Shown here: positions 8,103-16,139 of the stretch, one piece after another
Layout: each line of letters begins with the position of its first letter
Position numbering within the stretch: the first letter of the stretch is position 1
From: Sulfobacillus harzensis
GTDB taxonomy: Bacteria > Bacillota > Sulfobacillia > Sulfobacillales > Sulfobacillaceae
Assembly (NCBI RefSeq): GCF_012933365.1
Contig: NZ_JABBVZ010000027.1
Coordinates: 1-43,424 of the forward strand
Direction: 5' to 3'
Length of the DNA stretch: 43,424 nucleotides
Notes under the pieces: model-generated
Databases searched by the model: none
Seen by the model: only the letters and a program-made list of their open reading frames with translations
What the model was told of the DNA's origin: nothing
Position numbers and translations under genes: made by a program

Positions 8103-8932
8103 ATGCAAGGAAGCCAAGCTACTTAACATGGGAACAACTCTACAGAGAGAACGACCTTGAGAAAGATAGTCCGGCCGCCGTCGGAGGGATCTTATCGGCT
8201 GAGACCCTGGCAGCAGCCTATCAATGGGGATTCTTTCCTTGGCCACCCGGGGACCCAGATATATATGTGGAGCTCGAAGACCGCTATGGACACCTTGTCG
8301 AATCGGGAATGATCAAACGCCTAGACATGGACCAGAAGAGAATGAGACTCCCCTGGTGGAATCCCGACCCGCGGTCCGTCATTTTCCAGCATACCCTTCA
8401 CATCTCGAGGTCCCTTCGCAAACGGATTCGCCAGAGTAAATGGACTACCACACTCGACGAAGCTTTTGATGAAGTCGTGGACTTGTGTCGCCGAGGAAAT
8501 CCCTTGAGTTGGATTACGCCAGAAATGGGGGCAGCGTATCGCGAGTTACAAGTTCGGGGTCGAGCCCACAGCATCGAAGTTTGGGAAGGAAACAAGCTCG
8601 TTGGTGGTATGTACGGTGTGGTGACTGGCGCCGTGTTCACGGGCGAGTCCATGTTCTCCTTGCGAACCGATGCCTCCAAGGTCGCAATGGTCGACTTTGG
8701 CGAGCGGTTCTTTTCACAGGGAGGGATGCTGATCGACACTCAGATGCCGAATGAGCATCTATGCTCAATGGGTGCCGTTAATATCAGTCGACAGCATTTC
8801 GTAAAGCGGTTGGAGGATTCAAGGACTACGATGGTAACGTTGGACGCCAGCCGATTGCCGGTCAATCGGCTGGCAACCTATCTGATGAATCCAGAACGAG
8901 CGGAGGACAGCCCCATTGGACAAAGAGATTAG
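8099..8932 (+). CDS. Aat-like aminoacyl-tRNA-dependent transferase
   Basis: A 277-residue member of the leucyl/phenylalanyl-tRNA-protein transferase family, whose classic member moves Leu or Phe from tRNA to a protein N-terminus. Family blocks are clear: GFFPWPPGDP, WWNPDPRSVI, SWITPEMGAAY, AHSIEVWEGNKLVGGMYGV, TGESMFS (Glu183), ASK, and LIDTQMPNEH (Asp213 and Gln215, matching the catalytic Asp and Gln of E. coli Aat). About 30 extra residues (roughly 52-82) split the PGDP...WWSPDPR block, close to where the substrate pocket lies in E. coli Aat. TTG start with GGAGG upstream; it overlaps both neighbours. Housekeeping aat is never expected inside a P450/MFS operon, so I infer a dedicated peptide-bond former using an aminoacyl-tRNA. 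Confidence 0.85.
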   Translation: MNARKPSYLTWEQLYRENDLEKDSPAAVGGILSAETLAAAYQWGFFPWPPGDPDIYVELEDRYGHLVESGMIKRLDMDQKRMRLPWWNPDPRSVIFQHTLHISRSLRKRIRQSKWTTTLDEAFDEVVDLCRRGNPLSWITPEMGAAYRELQVRGRAHSIEVWEGNKLVGGMYGVVTGAVFTGESMFSLRTDASKVAMVDFGERFFSQGGMLIDTQMPNEHLCSMGAVNISRQHFVKRLEDSRTTMVTLDASRLPVNRLATYLMNPERAEDSPIGQRD

Positions 8933-9965
8933 GCTTCCAAGGACGTTGAAAACAGGCGATACCGTCGCGGTAGTTTCCCCATCAGCACCCGGCGTGGCCC
9001 GTTGGCCCCATCGGACTGAACGGGGGCGTCAATACCTGGAGTCCCTTGGTCTACGTGTAAAGTTTATGCCCCACTCCCAGGAAAACCATGGGTTAGTATC
9101 GGCGCCTGCGCAACACAGGGCGGCAGATATCATGGAAGCTTTCGAAGATGATTCTGTCAGCGCCATCATTGCGGCGATAGGCGGAAATTATTCACGTGAG
9201 GTATTGCCGCATCTGGATTTCAACCTCATCGCTGATCACCCAAAAATATTCCAAGGGTATTCCGACGCAACTACGCTGCTCTGGGCCATATGGAAGCACA
9301 CCCGAATGATCACGCTCTATGGCCCCGCCTTGTTGACCAACTTGGCAGAGTATCCGAAGCCGCTTACGTTCACCGACTTTTGGCTTCGGACATTTTGGTT
9401 TGCAAGCGGACCGATCCATTTTCAGCCTGCAGATACATGGACCGACGAGTTTCTCAACTTCGACACGAAGGACGATTTGAAGCGGCCTCGACATCAATAT
9501 GATAATGGCAAGTGGGTGGACTTGCGCCCCGGCCAAGCGGAAGGTCGAATATTAGCCGGATGCTTGGAAACAATCGCCCACGACATTCTGGATGATGCTC
9601 ATTGCCCAGACTTTGCGGGCACAATTTTGGCTGTTGAACTCTCGGATGAAAGTCCGTCGATCCCCAGTGTCGAGGCTTCTTTGGAAAAACTTAATCACGC
9701 AAAGGGGTTCGCCCAAATCCAGGGCTTATTGGTCGGTCGTCCCGCCCGGTATTCCGCCGCAGACCGCAATGAGCTTTGGGATCGCGTCCGTGCACTGGCC
9801 GCTGCTTACGACATTCCTGCTCTTGGCAATTTGGATTTCGGCCATTCGGACCCGTTCTGCCCATTGCCTATCGGAACCCGTGTTCAGTTATCGGTGGGAG
9901 GCCCCCGGGGGAGTATGTTGCAAAGTGTAGAGTCCGCTACTTGGAATGGAATCAAGGAAGGGTGA
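8916..9965 (+). CDS. MccF-like serine peptidase (S66 family), probable self-immunity
   Basis: A 349-residue member of peptidase family S66 (LD-carboxypeptidase/MccF). The nucleophile is Ser116 in GYSDATT, with Glu241 in LAVELSDE and His310 in DFGHSDP completing the Ser-Glu-His triad at nearly the same positions as in E. coli MccF. A long central insert with Trp residues (PADTWTDEF ... NGKWVDLRPGQAEG) is typical of MccF rather than of the shorter peptidoglycan enzymes. MccF cleaves the amide between peptide or amino acid and nucleotide in microcin C, thereby detoxifying it. TTG start at 8916 with CGGAGG 9 bp upstream, overlapping the aat-like gene by 17 bp. In this operon it probably protects the producer or trims the product. 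A general LD-carboxypeptidase is the alternative. Confidence 0.8.
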   Translation: MDKEIRLPRTLKTGDTVAVVSPSAPGVARWPHRTERGRQYLESLGLRVKFMPHSQENHGLVSAPAQHRAADIMEAFEDDSVSAIIAAIGGNYSREVLPHLDFNLIADHPKIFQGYSDATTLLWAIWKHTRMITLYGPALLTNLAEYPKPLTFTDFWLRTFWFASGPIHFQPADTWTDEFLNFDTKDDLKRPRHQYDNGKWVDLRPGQAEGRILAGCLETIAHDILDDAHCPDFAGTILAVELSDESPSIPSVEASLEKLNHAKGFAQIQGLLVGRPARYSAADRNELWDRVRALAAAYDIPALGNLDFGHSDPFCPLPIGTRVQLSVGGPRGSMLQSVESATWNGIKEG

Positions 9966-9971
9966 CAAGAC

Positions 9972-10526
9972 TTGTTCTCTTACAAAGTTAGCTCAGAGAT
10001 CTATTTGCGTCTTTTGACGATGCGAGACGTTGACGCCGTATACTCGTTAACCGTCGGGTCACGGTCCCATCTCAGAAGGTGGTTGCCTTGGGTAGATGAC
10101 GTGCAGTCCCCATCGCGAACCGAAGCGTTTATTCGTGGTGCTCTGGAGCAATTTGCGGCAAACGAAGGCTTTCAATCGGGCATCTGGTGGAAAGATGCGA
10201 TGGTTGGATGTGTCGGAATCAATACCATCGATTGGTCCAACCGCGCGGGAGTCGTGGGGTATTGGCTTGGCGATACGTTTCAAGGCCGTGGCATTATGAC
10301 GCAGGCTGTCAAAGCGGTCATTGATATCGGGTTTCAACACTACGGACTCAACAAAATGGAAGTCAGAGTGGCCACCGGTAACACCAAGAGTTCCGCCATT
10401 CCGCGCCGTCTTGGATTTCACGAAGACGGCATCATTCGCCATGACGAATGGCTGTACGACCACTTCGTGGACAGCTACGTGTTTTCCATGTTAGCCAGTG
10501 AATGGCTCCCCTCGCAAGAGGTGTAA
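9972..10526 (+). CDS. GNAT acetyltransferase, RimL/MccE-like
   Basis: A 184-residue GCN5-related N-acetyltransferase of the RimJ/RimL group. Recognisable parts are HLRRWLPWVDD near residue 33, the strand GYWLGDTFQGRGIMT holding the acetyl-CoA loop (QGRGIM in place of Q/RxxGxG/A), and NTKSSAIPRRLGF at the end. The group includes the MccE C-terminal domain, which acetylates the amino group of aminoacyl-sulfamates and so inactivates microcin C. Here it sits 6 bp after an MccF-like gene, so the same pairing of immunity functions seems likely. TTG start at 9972 with AAGGAAGGG upstream. Its stop codon lies in a tandem 12-bp duplication (AGGTGTAAGGAG twice, 10519-10542). It could alternatively acetylate a biosynthetic intermediate. 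Confidence 0.8.
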   Translation: MFSYKVSSEIYLRLLTMRDVDAVYSLTVGSRSHLRRWLPWVDDVQSPSRTEAFIRGALEQFAANEGFQSGIWWKDAMVGCVGINTIDWSNRAGVVGYWLGDTFQGRGIMTQAVKAVIDIGFQHYGLNKMEVRVATGNTKSSAIPRRLGFHEDGIIRHDEWLYDHFVDSYVFSMLASEWLPSQEV

Positions 10527-10544
10527 GGAGAGGTGTAAGGAGTC

Positions 10545-10631
10545 CTGCGGTTAAGTGTCGAGATCCTGTTTGTTCCCGGGGCACTTGGCGAAAGCCAGGT
10601 TGAAATAGACCGTCTAGAAAAGAGGTGGTAG
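10545..10631 (+). other. short coding-like frame with no good start
   Basis: Behind a fresh AAGGAG site (10537-10542) an open frame of 28 codons includes ILFVPGALGESQVEIDR and then ends at TAG 10629-10631. The only in-frame start-like codon is CTG 10545, too close to the ribosome binding site. The residues look like the N-terminus of a Rossmann or alpha/beta-fold protein. I think this is the stub of a gene destroyed by the adjoining IS110 insertion; a short leader or precursor peptide is a weaker alternative. The rest of the gene is not seen on the other side of the IS110 scar. Confidence 0.35.
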
Positions 10632-10658
10632 ATAATGGTACACCGGTTGTCGGTCCCC

Positions 10659-11200
10659 TTAGTGCGGCATCAACTTCCTTTCGTCGTAGATTTGGCCTCG
10701 GGTCAGCATCCCGTAGACCACGCCGACCAACTTGCGTGCCGTCAAGACCAGCGCCCGCTTATGCGCGTGGTGCCGGGCCTCCCGGTACTTCTTCGCGTAA
10801 AAGGCTTTGAAGTGCGGGTCCCGCACACGGACTCTCTCGGCCGCTTCGACGAAGTAATACCGCAAGTAGACGTTGCCCGACCGCGTCGGCGGTCGGATGT
10901 CGGCATCAAAGTTCCCCGATTGATGGGGACGCCACGTGAGTCTGGCATATTTAGCCAAGGAATTTTCCGAGGAGAACCGTTGCACGGGGCCAATTTCGGC
11001 CAGCAGGTCCGCGCCGTAGGCCCGCACCAATGCCAGGCACGGTGGTCAGAGTCTGCTGGAAGGCCCGGATGATATCCAGGTGCAGCACCAAACTTTGCTG
11101 TCGGGCGTCCCGCTCTTTCGAGTGCAACCGGAAGGCGCGATGAGCCAAGCGTTACAGCGTCTGAGCAAGGTTCTCCGGCGCTTTCAACCGATGGCGGCCC
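10659..11200 (-). pseudogene. IS110-family transposase remnant, frameshifted
   Basis: On the minus strand one frame carries the C-terminal Transposase_20 region of IS110 enzymes: LLAEIGPVQRFSSENSLAKYARLTW, then a QSGNF motif, the FKAFYAKKYREARHHAHKRAL stretch and LTARKLVGVVYGMLTRG, ending at 10659. The preceding part (IIRAFQQTLTTVPGIG) is in a different frame near 11030-11090, so there is at least one frameshift. The N-terminal RuvC-like DEDD domain (about 150-200 residues) is absent. The element is therefore dead. It separates the acetyltransferase from the dioxygenase gene of the same operon, and probably damaged a gene there (see 10545-10631). Confidence 0.8.
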
Positions 11201-11349
11201 ACCGCCGCGATTTACGCCGCGGTGGGCCAGGGGGTCTCCGCCAACGTGTCGGACGTGCAGCGTTCCAACACAGATCTCGTCGACGAAACCCGATCTGGCA
11301 ACCGAAATCTTGCCAGATGGAAATAGCCGCTTGCCACTAAGCGGCAATC

Positions 11350-11369
11350 CCCAAGACATGTGTCTTGGG
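11350..11369. repeat. 20-bp near-perfect inverted repeat
   Basis: CCCAAGACA-TG-TGTCTTGGG, two 9-bp arms around 2 bases, lies between the IS110 remnant and the dioxygenase gene, about 15 bp before the latter's ribosome binding site. It could be an operator, a terminator for transcripts coming from the IS, or part of the IS end. No U-tract follows. Confidence 0.5.
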
Positions 11370-11401
11370 CTAACTGGCTAAACGAGGGAGGAATCAGAAA
11401 A

Positions 11402-12304
11402 ATGAACCAGAGTCCCGTTCGAGCCCTCGAGAACGAGGGATACGTGATTTTCAAAAACTACTTCCATGCTGACGTAGTGGCGCGGCTTCGCAATGCAGCT
11501 GCTCGTACGAAGCGGAAGGTTTTGGCGCAACCGGGGAACTTCATGACGCGGTACACCCATCGCACCGAGGGAATGGTCGACACATGGGGAGTACATGACC
11601 TATTTGCACCACCACTCTATGAACCTGAATATGGACAGTTGCTCTCCCAATCGGGGTTGTTGCAAATCATCCAGGAGCTTTTAAACACTAAAGAGCTACG
11701 ATTTTGGGCCGGATCACTCCTTTGGTCTCCACAATTCTTCAATTACGAACTGTATTGGCATCGAGATGGTTATGATATGGACGTATTTGAACCGTCGGGC
11801 AAGCCGAATCATGTCCAATTTAATGTACCCTTGTACGAAGACCGCTCCTTTATTCTCATTCCCGGCTCCCATAAACGCCCCTTGACTCCCGAGGAAGCGA
11901 ACGCCGTTCAACGGAAAGATAACGCTTCGACGCTAACGGGCCAAATTGAAGTGGCTTGCGAGCCAGGAGATGTTTTGTTCACCAATGCATGGGTGTTACA
12001 TCGCGGAACGTGCTCCACAAGGACCCCGCGCATGACTCTACACATCAATTTGCAGCCAGCCAATGAACCATTCGGTGGCCATGCCTCGCGGCCATGGATG
12101 AGCGACCCCGCCCATCTCGATAGAATGCCGGTGCCCACTCGCGATCTCTTCTTGAAACTCATCCAATGGGACGAAGCACACCCGCTCTCCCCACAAGAGC
12201 AATACGAAGCAGAACAGGCATTCCAGGAGATTCTTAGCCACCAGGCCGGCGTTCGACTTGCGAGGGCAGTCCACAACAGCGACGAGGGGAGGTCCCAACA
12301 ATAA
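11402..12304 (+). CDS. phytanoyl-CoA dioxygenase (PhyH)-like Fe(II)/2-oxoglutarate oxygenase
   Basis: A 300-residue member of the PhyH superfamily of non-heme iron oxygenases. The facial triad is visible: His120-Arg-Asp122 (YWHRDGYD) and the distal His200 (VLHRG). Arg210 ten residues later (TPRMTLH) would bind 2-oxoglutarate. The fold includes FNVPLYEDRSFILIPGSH, a typical PhyH core strand pair. Such enzymes hydroxylate, halogenate, epoxidise or cyclise small molecules; a Gly or Ala in place of Asp would mark a halogenase, and Asp is present, so hydroxylation or desaturation is more likely. ATG 11402 follows GGGAGGA; the stop overlaps the next start by 1 bp (TAATG), so translation is coupled to the LysRS-like gene. 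Confidence 0.85.
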   Translation: MNQSPVRALENEGYVIFKNYFHADVVARLRNAAARTKRKVLAQPGNFMTRYTHRTEGMVDTWGVHDLFAPPLYEPEYGQLLSQSGLLQIIQELLNTKELRFWAGSLLWSPQFFNYELYWHRDGYDMDVFEPSGKPNHVQFNVPLYEDRSFILIPGSHKRPLTPEEANAVQRKDNASTLTGQIEVACEPGDVLFTNAWVLHRGTCSTRTPRMTLHINLQPANEPFGGHASRPWMSDPAHLDRMPVPTRDLFLKLIQWDEAHPLSPQEQYEAEQAFQEILSHQAGVRLARAVHNSDEGRSQQ

Positions 12305-14100
12305 TGAACGCAACTCGCGAGTTCGACGAACGGATCGGCGAGCTTTGCACGGTACTCCAAACTCGCCAAGTGGAGGCGAGACACGCAGAGGAGTCAGACG
12401 CCGAAATATTACGCCAGATCGTCGAATGTGCGATGTCATTGAATAAACACGGCCAACGTCATGGGGAGACATTTCTTCAGAATTTTAGTGTTCTATACAA
12501 TAAACTGCGGAAGACACCAAGGACACAGATCTTGGGTTTTTCGATTATGGAGTTGTTTCTTCAAGCCGGGCAGGTGGCATTGATAGGCAACGCGTACGGT
12601 TGGCCCGAAGAGGATTTGGCGAATCTCGTTGTTTTGATTCTCGCACGATACGGCAGTGGTAATTCGGATGCTCTAAAGGCAGCCCAAAAGGTGCTATCTT
12701 TATTGTCTTGGGACCAAACGCTACTGGGATATTTCTTATCACGTCGGTTGTTAGATGGTGGCAATGATTTTCAGAAGAAAATGGGGATGTACTTCCTCGA
12801 AACGTTGGATGTGCCCATCTTGCATTTTCTAAAGGATTTGTTTCACGGACGGCCTTCTTGGATTAAGACCGACGTACCGATGACACGCTCACGCAGTTCT
12901 TTTTCCAGAGCTGTCGCGGTGGCCCCGGCCGCAACGATTGAGGGAAGAACTTCGGGCATTCGAAAACATGCACACTTCGTGTTCGTCGACGTTGAACTCG
13001 ACGGTACAACGCGGCAAGCAAAAATTCCTCGTTCTGAAATGGCCTCTCCATCGGGTGAACCGATCCGCTTGTCGCGGCGCGATTGGGTTCGGTTTCGCGT
13101 GACTGGAGAACGGTCCCAGTTGCTCGAACACATTCCCTCGCAGATCGACATGGATAAGGTTCCCTTACGTTTACCTACGCCCCACAATATTTTGGTGCAA
13201 GACAAAGTGCTGAGCACCTTTAGGAAGACCTTTGGGGCCGCGGGCTTTATCGAGACCATGACTCCGGTATTGACACGCGGATACTTTGGCGGCAAGAGTC
13301 GTCCATTTCAAACCAAGATGTGGCATAACCAGAAAGTCCACTATCTCCGGGTCACGGCTGAATTAGCTCTTAAATCCGTTGTATCATCTGGTATCAGCAA
13401 AGCCTATGAAATCGGACCGATGTTTCGCAATGAAGGTTCAAGTGCAGATTATGCACCTGAATTTTTGATGTTTGAGGCATATGGAATCTTCATGATGGCC
13501 GAAGAGCTTCGGGACATCGTTTGTCGAGTAATTCTCCAACTGTCACCAATGGCACCAACGACCAGAATCGGAGCATATGAGGCCATTTCGGACACGTGGG
13601 GATTCGATATGACGACCGAGACAGGGAAGAAAGGCGTGACGAGCCTAGCGGGCCTCGATGTTAACCCAAGCTCGGTTTTACGTGCAGCTTATAAGGTCAT
13701 TGAAAAATTGTATATTCCGCAAACTTCTGGCCTAGTGATCATCGACCACCTCCCCGTAGGCATTTCTCCTTTGGTAAAGTCGGATGGGCAGTTCTATCGT
13801 CGTTATTGGATTGCCTTTAATGGCTCGTTTATCGCCGACGTTTGCCAGGAAGAGACGGACTATCGCGTGGTGCAGGCCAACCTGAACGAACAGTTTCGGG
13901 AAGATCCGTACCTTGTAAAGCGCGATTACCGGGCCTTCCTGTCAATTCTGGCTTCCGGAATGCCCCCTTTGGCCGGAGTCGGTCTTGGAATATCGAAACT
14001 AGTCAAAGCGTTAACAGGTGAATCACATATCAACGATTGTTCGCTGGACCATGCTTATTCCATGAATCGATTAACGGGCGGCAGTTGGCGCGGCGGATGA
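12304..14100 (+). CDS. LysRS-like class II synthetase paralogue with novel N-terminal domain
   Basis: A 598-residue protein whose C-terminal half is a class IIb synthetase core of the LysRS type: GFIETMTPVLTRGYFGG (near 314-330), motif 2 YEIGPMFRNEGSSADYAPEF (Arg375), and MPPLAGVGLGISKLV at motif 3. The motif 3 arginine that holds ATP (GxGxDRL in LysRS) is replaced by Lys565 in ISKL, and the preceding Asp by Ser564. Residues about 205-285 may be an OB-fold. The first 190 residues are helical and not recognisable as any anticodon domain. It starts inside the dioxygenase stop. I infer an amino-acid activating or transferring enzyme of the pathway, the second one beside the AsnRS-like protein. 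A resistant housekeeping LysRS is unlikely given the altered motif 3. Confidence 0.75.
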   Translation: MNATREFDERIGELCTVLQTRQVEARHAEESDAEILRQIVECAMSLNKHGQRHGETFLQNFSVLYNKLRKTPRTQILGFSIMELFLQAGQVALIGNAYGWPEEDLANLVVLILARYGSGNSDALKAAQKVLSLLSWDQTLLGYFLSRRLLDGGNDFQKKMGMYFLETLDVPILHFLKDLFHGRPSWIKTDVPMTRSRSSFSRAVAVAPAATIEGRTSGIRKHAHFVFVDVELDGTTRQAKIPRSEMASPSGEPIRLSRRDWVRFRVTGERSQLLEHIPSQIDMDKVPLRLPTPHNILVQDKVLSTFRKTFGAAGFIETMTPVLTRGYFGGKSRPFQTKMWHNQKVHYLRVTAELALKSVVSSGISKAYEIGPMFRNEGSSADYAPEFLMFEAYGIFMMAEELRDIVCRVILQLSPMAPTTRIGAYEAISDTWGFDMTTETGKKGVTSLAGLDVNPSSVLRAAYKVIEKLYIPQTSGLVIIDHLPVGISPLVKSDGQFYRRYWIAFNGSFIADVCQEETDYRVVQANLNEQFREDPYLVKRDYRAFLSILASGMPPLAGVGLGISKLVKALTGESHINDCSLDHAYSMNRLTGGSWRGG

Positions 14101-14129
14101 ATGTACCAACTTCGCCACGAACGCTCCCA

Positions 14130-14235
14130 ATTGGTAATAAGACCCTGTCCTCTCAAGCGCTGTTGGGTATCACTCGACAGCTTGTTCATGGCGGGCAGTT
14201 AAGCAAATACAATGTCGATTTCATGATCAACACAA
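14130..14235 (-). pseudogene. degenerate fragment of a second HTH-TPR regulator
   Basis: Bases 14199-14219 repeat exactly the 21 bp at 2684-2704 inside the regulator gene, and similarity continues on both sides. Read on the minus strand the fragment gives STLYLLN, then after a 2-bp frameshift HEQAVE-stop-YPTALER, to compare with STLYLLNRHEQAFELYTTALEL in the intact protein. It is therefore a decayed copy of the TPR region. It borders the cluster on the side opposite to the intact regulator, which suggests duplication or loss of a second peptide-sensing system. Confidence 0.65.
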
Positions 14236-14373
14236 AGTGTTTCCACATGGCCAGACCCGAATAGCCACGGATCAATCAAGAAATCCGGATACCCGATCAT
14301 ACGAGAGTCAAAGCGGTCGCCGTGGTATACTGATCGTAAAGCGTCGTGATGACGGAACAGGAGGAAAGATTCC

Positions 14374-14640
14374 GTGGCTATTGTACGATTGCAACGGCGC
14401 GGCATGTTGACCGTACCACGCGACATTCGGCAGCAATTGCATTTGGAAGAAGGTCAGCCGTTAATGGTGCGGGTCATCGATGCCCGACGTCTACTCATCG
14501 AGATCATCCCCACCTTGAGCCCCGATGATCTTTTTACACAATTCCCGATCACCACCCCCGTCGATGACGACTGGCATGAGGCCATGGCGGATGACATGGA
14601 GGCACACCACCAGAATCAGGAGGTAGCCCCCCATGATTGA
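14374..14640 (+). CDS. AbrB/MazE-type antitoxin (VapB-like)
   Basis: An 88-residue protein with an N-terminal SpoVT-AbrB swapped-hairpin domain: VRLQRRGMLTVPRDIRQQLHLEEGQPLMVRV, residues 4-34, a classic antitoxin DNA-binding fold. The acidic C-terminus (DDDWHEAMADDMEAHH) would wrap around the toxin. GTG start with AGGAGG 9 bp upstream. It overlaps the PIN-domain gene by 8 bp, the usual antitoxin-first order. It neutralises the toxin and probably represses its own promoter. Confidence 0.85.
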   Translation: MAIVRLQRRGMLTVPRDIRQQLHLEEGQPLMVRVIDARRLLIEIIPTLSPDDLFTQFPITTPVDDDWHEAMADDMEAHHQNQEVAPHD

Positions 14641-15052
14641 GGGATACGTCGACACCAACGTCTTCTTGCACGCCCAGGCCCATGACGCGCATACGCCGGC
14701 TTGCCGCGCACTCTTGCGAGCGGCAGCGGCTGGGACTTTAATCCTGCGACTCGACCCGCTCGTGGTGCACGAGCTCACGTACGTCTTGCCGCGTTACGTC
14801 AAGGCTATGACGCGGGCGGACGTCGCCCTCTATTGTCGATCGGTCTTACAGTGGCCAGGCATCCACCTCGAGGAGCGACCGTTTTGGTTGGCCGTCTTGG
14901 AAACGTGGGAAGCCGATGATCGGCTCAGTTGGACGGATGCGGTGCTCCTGAATCGTGCGCGTGACACGGGATTGCCGGTGTGGTCGCGCAACCATCGGGA
15001 CTTCACGCGGCACGATCTGCCGGATAGCACCTGGCCGGTGGACCCGGAATAG
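14633..15052 (+). CDS. PIN-domain ribonuclease toxin (VapC-like)
   Basis: A 139-residue PIN-domain protein: GYVDTNVFLHA (first catalytic Asp, residue 6), Glu in VVHELTYVL, and the C-terminal acidic pair in WTDAVLLNRARDTGLPVWSRNHRDF. Length and motif order match VapC toxins, which cleave tRNA, rRNA or mRNA. The ATG overlaps the antitoxin gene, giving translational coupling. Such pairs stabilise mobile DNA, and this one stands directly beyond the biosynthetic cluster, so it may help to retain it. Confidence 0.85.
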   Translation: MIEGYVDTNVFLHAQAHDAHTPACRALLRAAAAGTLILRLDPLVVHELTYVLPRYVKAMTRADVALYCRSVLQWPGIHLEERPFWLAVLETWEADDRLSWTDAVLLNRARDTGLPVWSRNHRDFTRHDLPDSTWPVDPE

Positions 15053-16139
15053 CCAAGAGTGGCAAACCCCATCGGCATCTTCGAATTGCCAACACTCATG
15101 CACGATTGGTGGAGGCTAGGTACGGGTGCGCGATCGCGGGAAGTCGTCACACGAACGGCAATCAGGATTTCGTAAGGCCAGGCGAATTTCCGGTTGGCCT
15201 CCTCATCTTTCAAGCGACATCCCGGAAGAAATTTCACAAGGATGATTCACTAAAAAAGTCCACTTTTTCGCTGAGGTGTCCTCTATACACCCATGACAGG
15301 TCCTACCGAAGTGGGGCGCTGTCTACGAGAGGAGTGGACGGGGTACGGCGATCTTCGCAGGATGTTGGAACGGCGCGGCCGCTTGTGAGCTATGGCCATC
15401 GGGGTGCGCCATGGTAGGGGTTTGGGTAGTAATCGACCGAAAAGTGCCGTAGGGCCTAAAAGCCGGTCATGATACGACTTTCCGCTGATCGCCTCGCAAG
15501 CCCTTTGCGGTCAATGGGCCACGTCTGGTGGTAGGAATCTGCGGCCAACAAAGACGTACGTTTTGGAGGATTTTAGGGGGCTAAGGGAGTCGTTTGCCTT
15601 GGCTATTGATTTTTCGTTCCAATGATACACGAACCCCTACTTGTACGCTTAAAAGTCTGCACGACTCCGGTCTCCGACTGCCCCTCTGCCATTCGTGCCA
15701 CATTCTTTCAAACGCAGTCCAGCGGGATCGGTTGAAAGAGCGCCGGGCGGACAGTCACTCAGCCACCGCATAACCTCGCCAACCTTCTTCCTCGCGCTTA
15801 GAGTCACCTACATTTAGTGAAGAGTCCCCAACAAGTGGAGGCGACGATCCGTACGGCGGTCTTTAACGAGCAACGTTGGAAGAAGCCCGTGACCTCATAG
15901 TGAACTTTAACGAGTGAACAACGTTCCGGCGTCGGTTAAAGCCGAAGAAGTCGGATTGTCTTGTTAGATCAGATGGCCACCCTAGAACCGTTCGGTATTT
16001 GCGCGAAACACCCGAATGCGTCGGTACAGCTCTTGGACGGGCTGTGGCGAAAAGGCACCTGTGGACCGTGACGTCGCCTGACCGGATTCCCGCCCGAGAG
16101 TTCTCTGTCGGCCACAAACAGCCCTGGCGCCACCGCAAA
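15053..16139. other. about 1.1 kb without a convincing gene
   Basis: I see no frame here with coding character over a useful length. A 31-codon frame at 15293 (MTGPTEVGRCLREEWTGYG...) and a short VEATIRTAVFNEQRWKKPV stretch near 15840-15895 read like scraps of proteins, with stops all around. The region looks like decayed mobile or intergenic DNA between the toxin-antitoxin pair and the catabolic operon. Confidence 0.5.

Noticed and set aside
14097..14264. A 55-codon plus-strand frame that starts inside the LysRS-like stop (ATGA)
   Set aside because: It runs antisense over the decayed regulator fragment and has no similarity of its own, so it is most likely chance.
15293..15388. A 31-codon frame with coding-like residues (GPTEVGRCLREEWTGYG)
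   Set aside because: No good ribosome binding site and no continuation; probably a scrap of an older gene.
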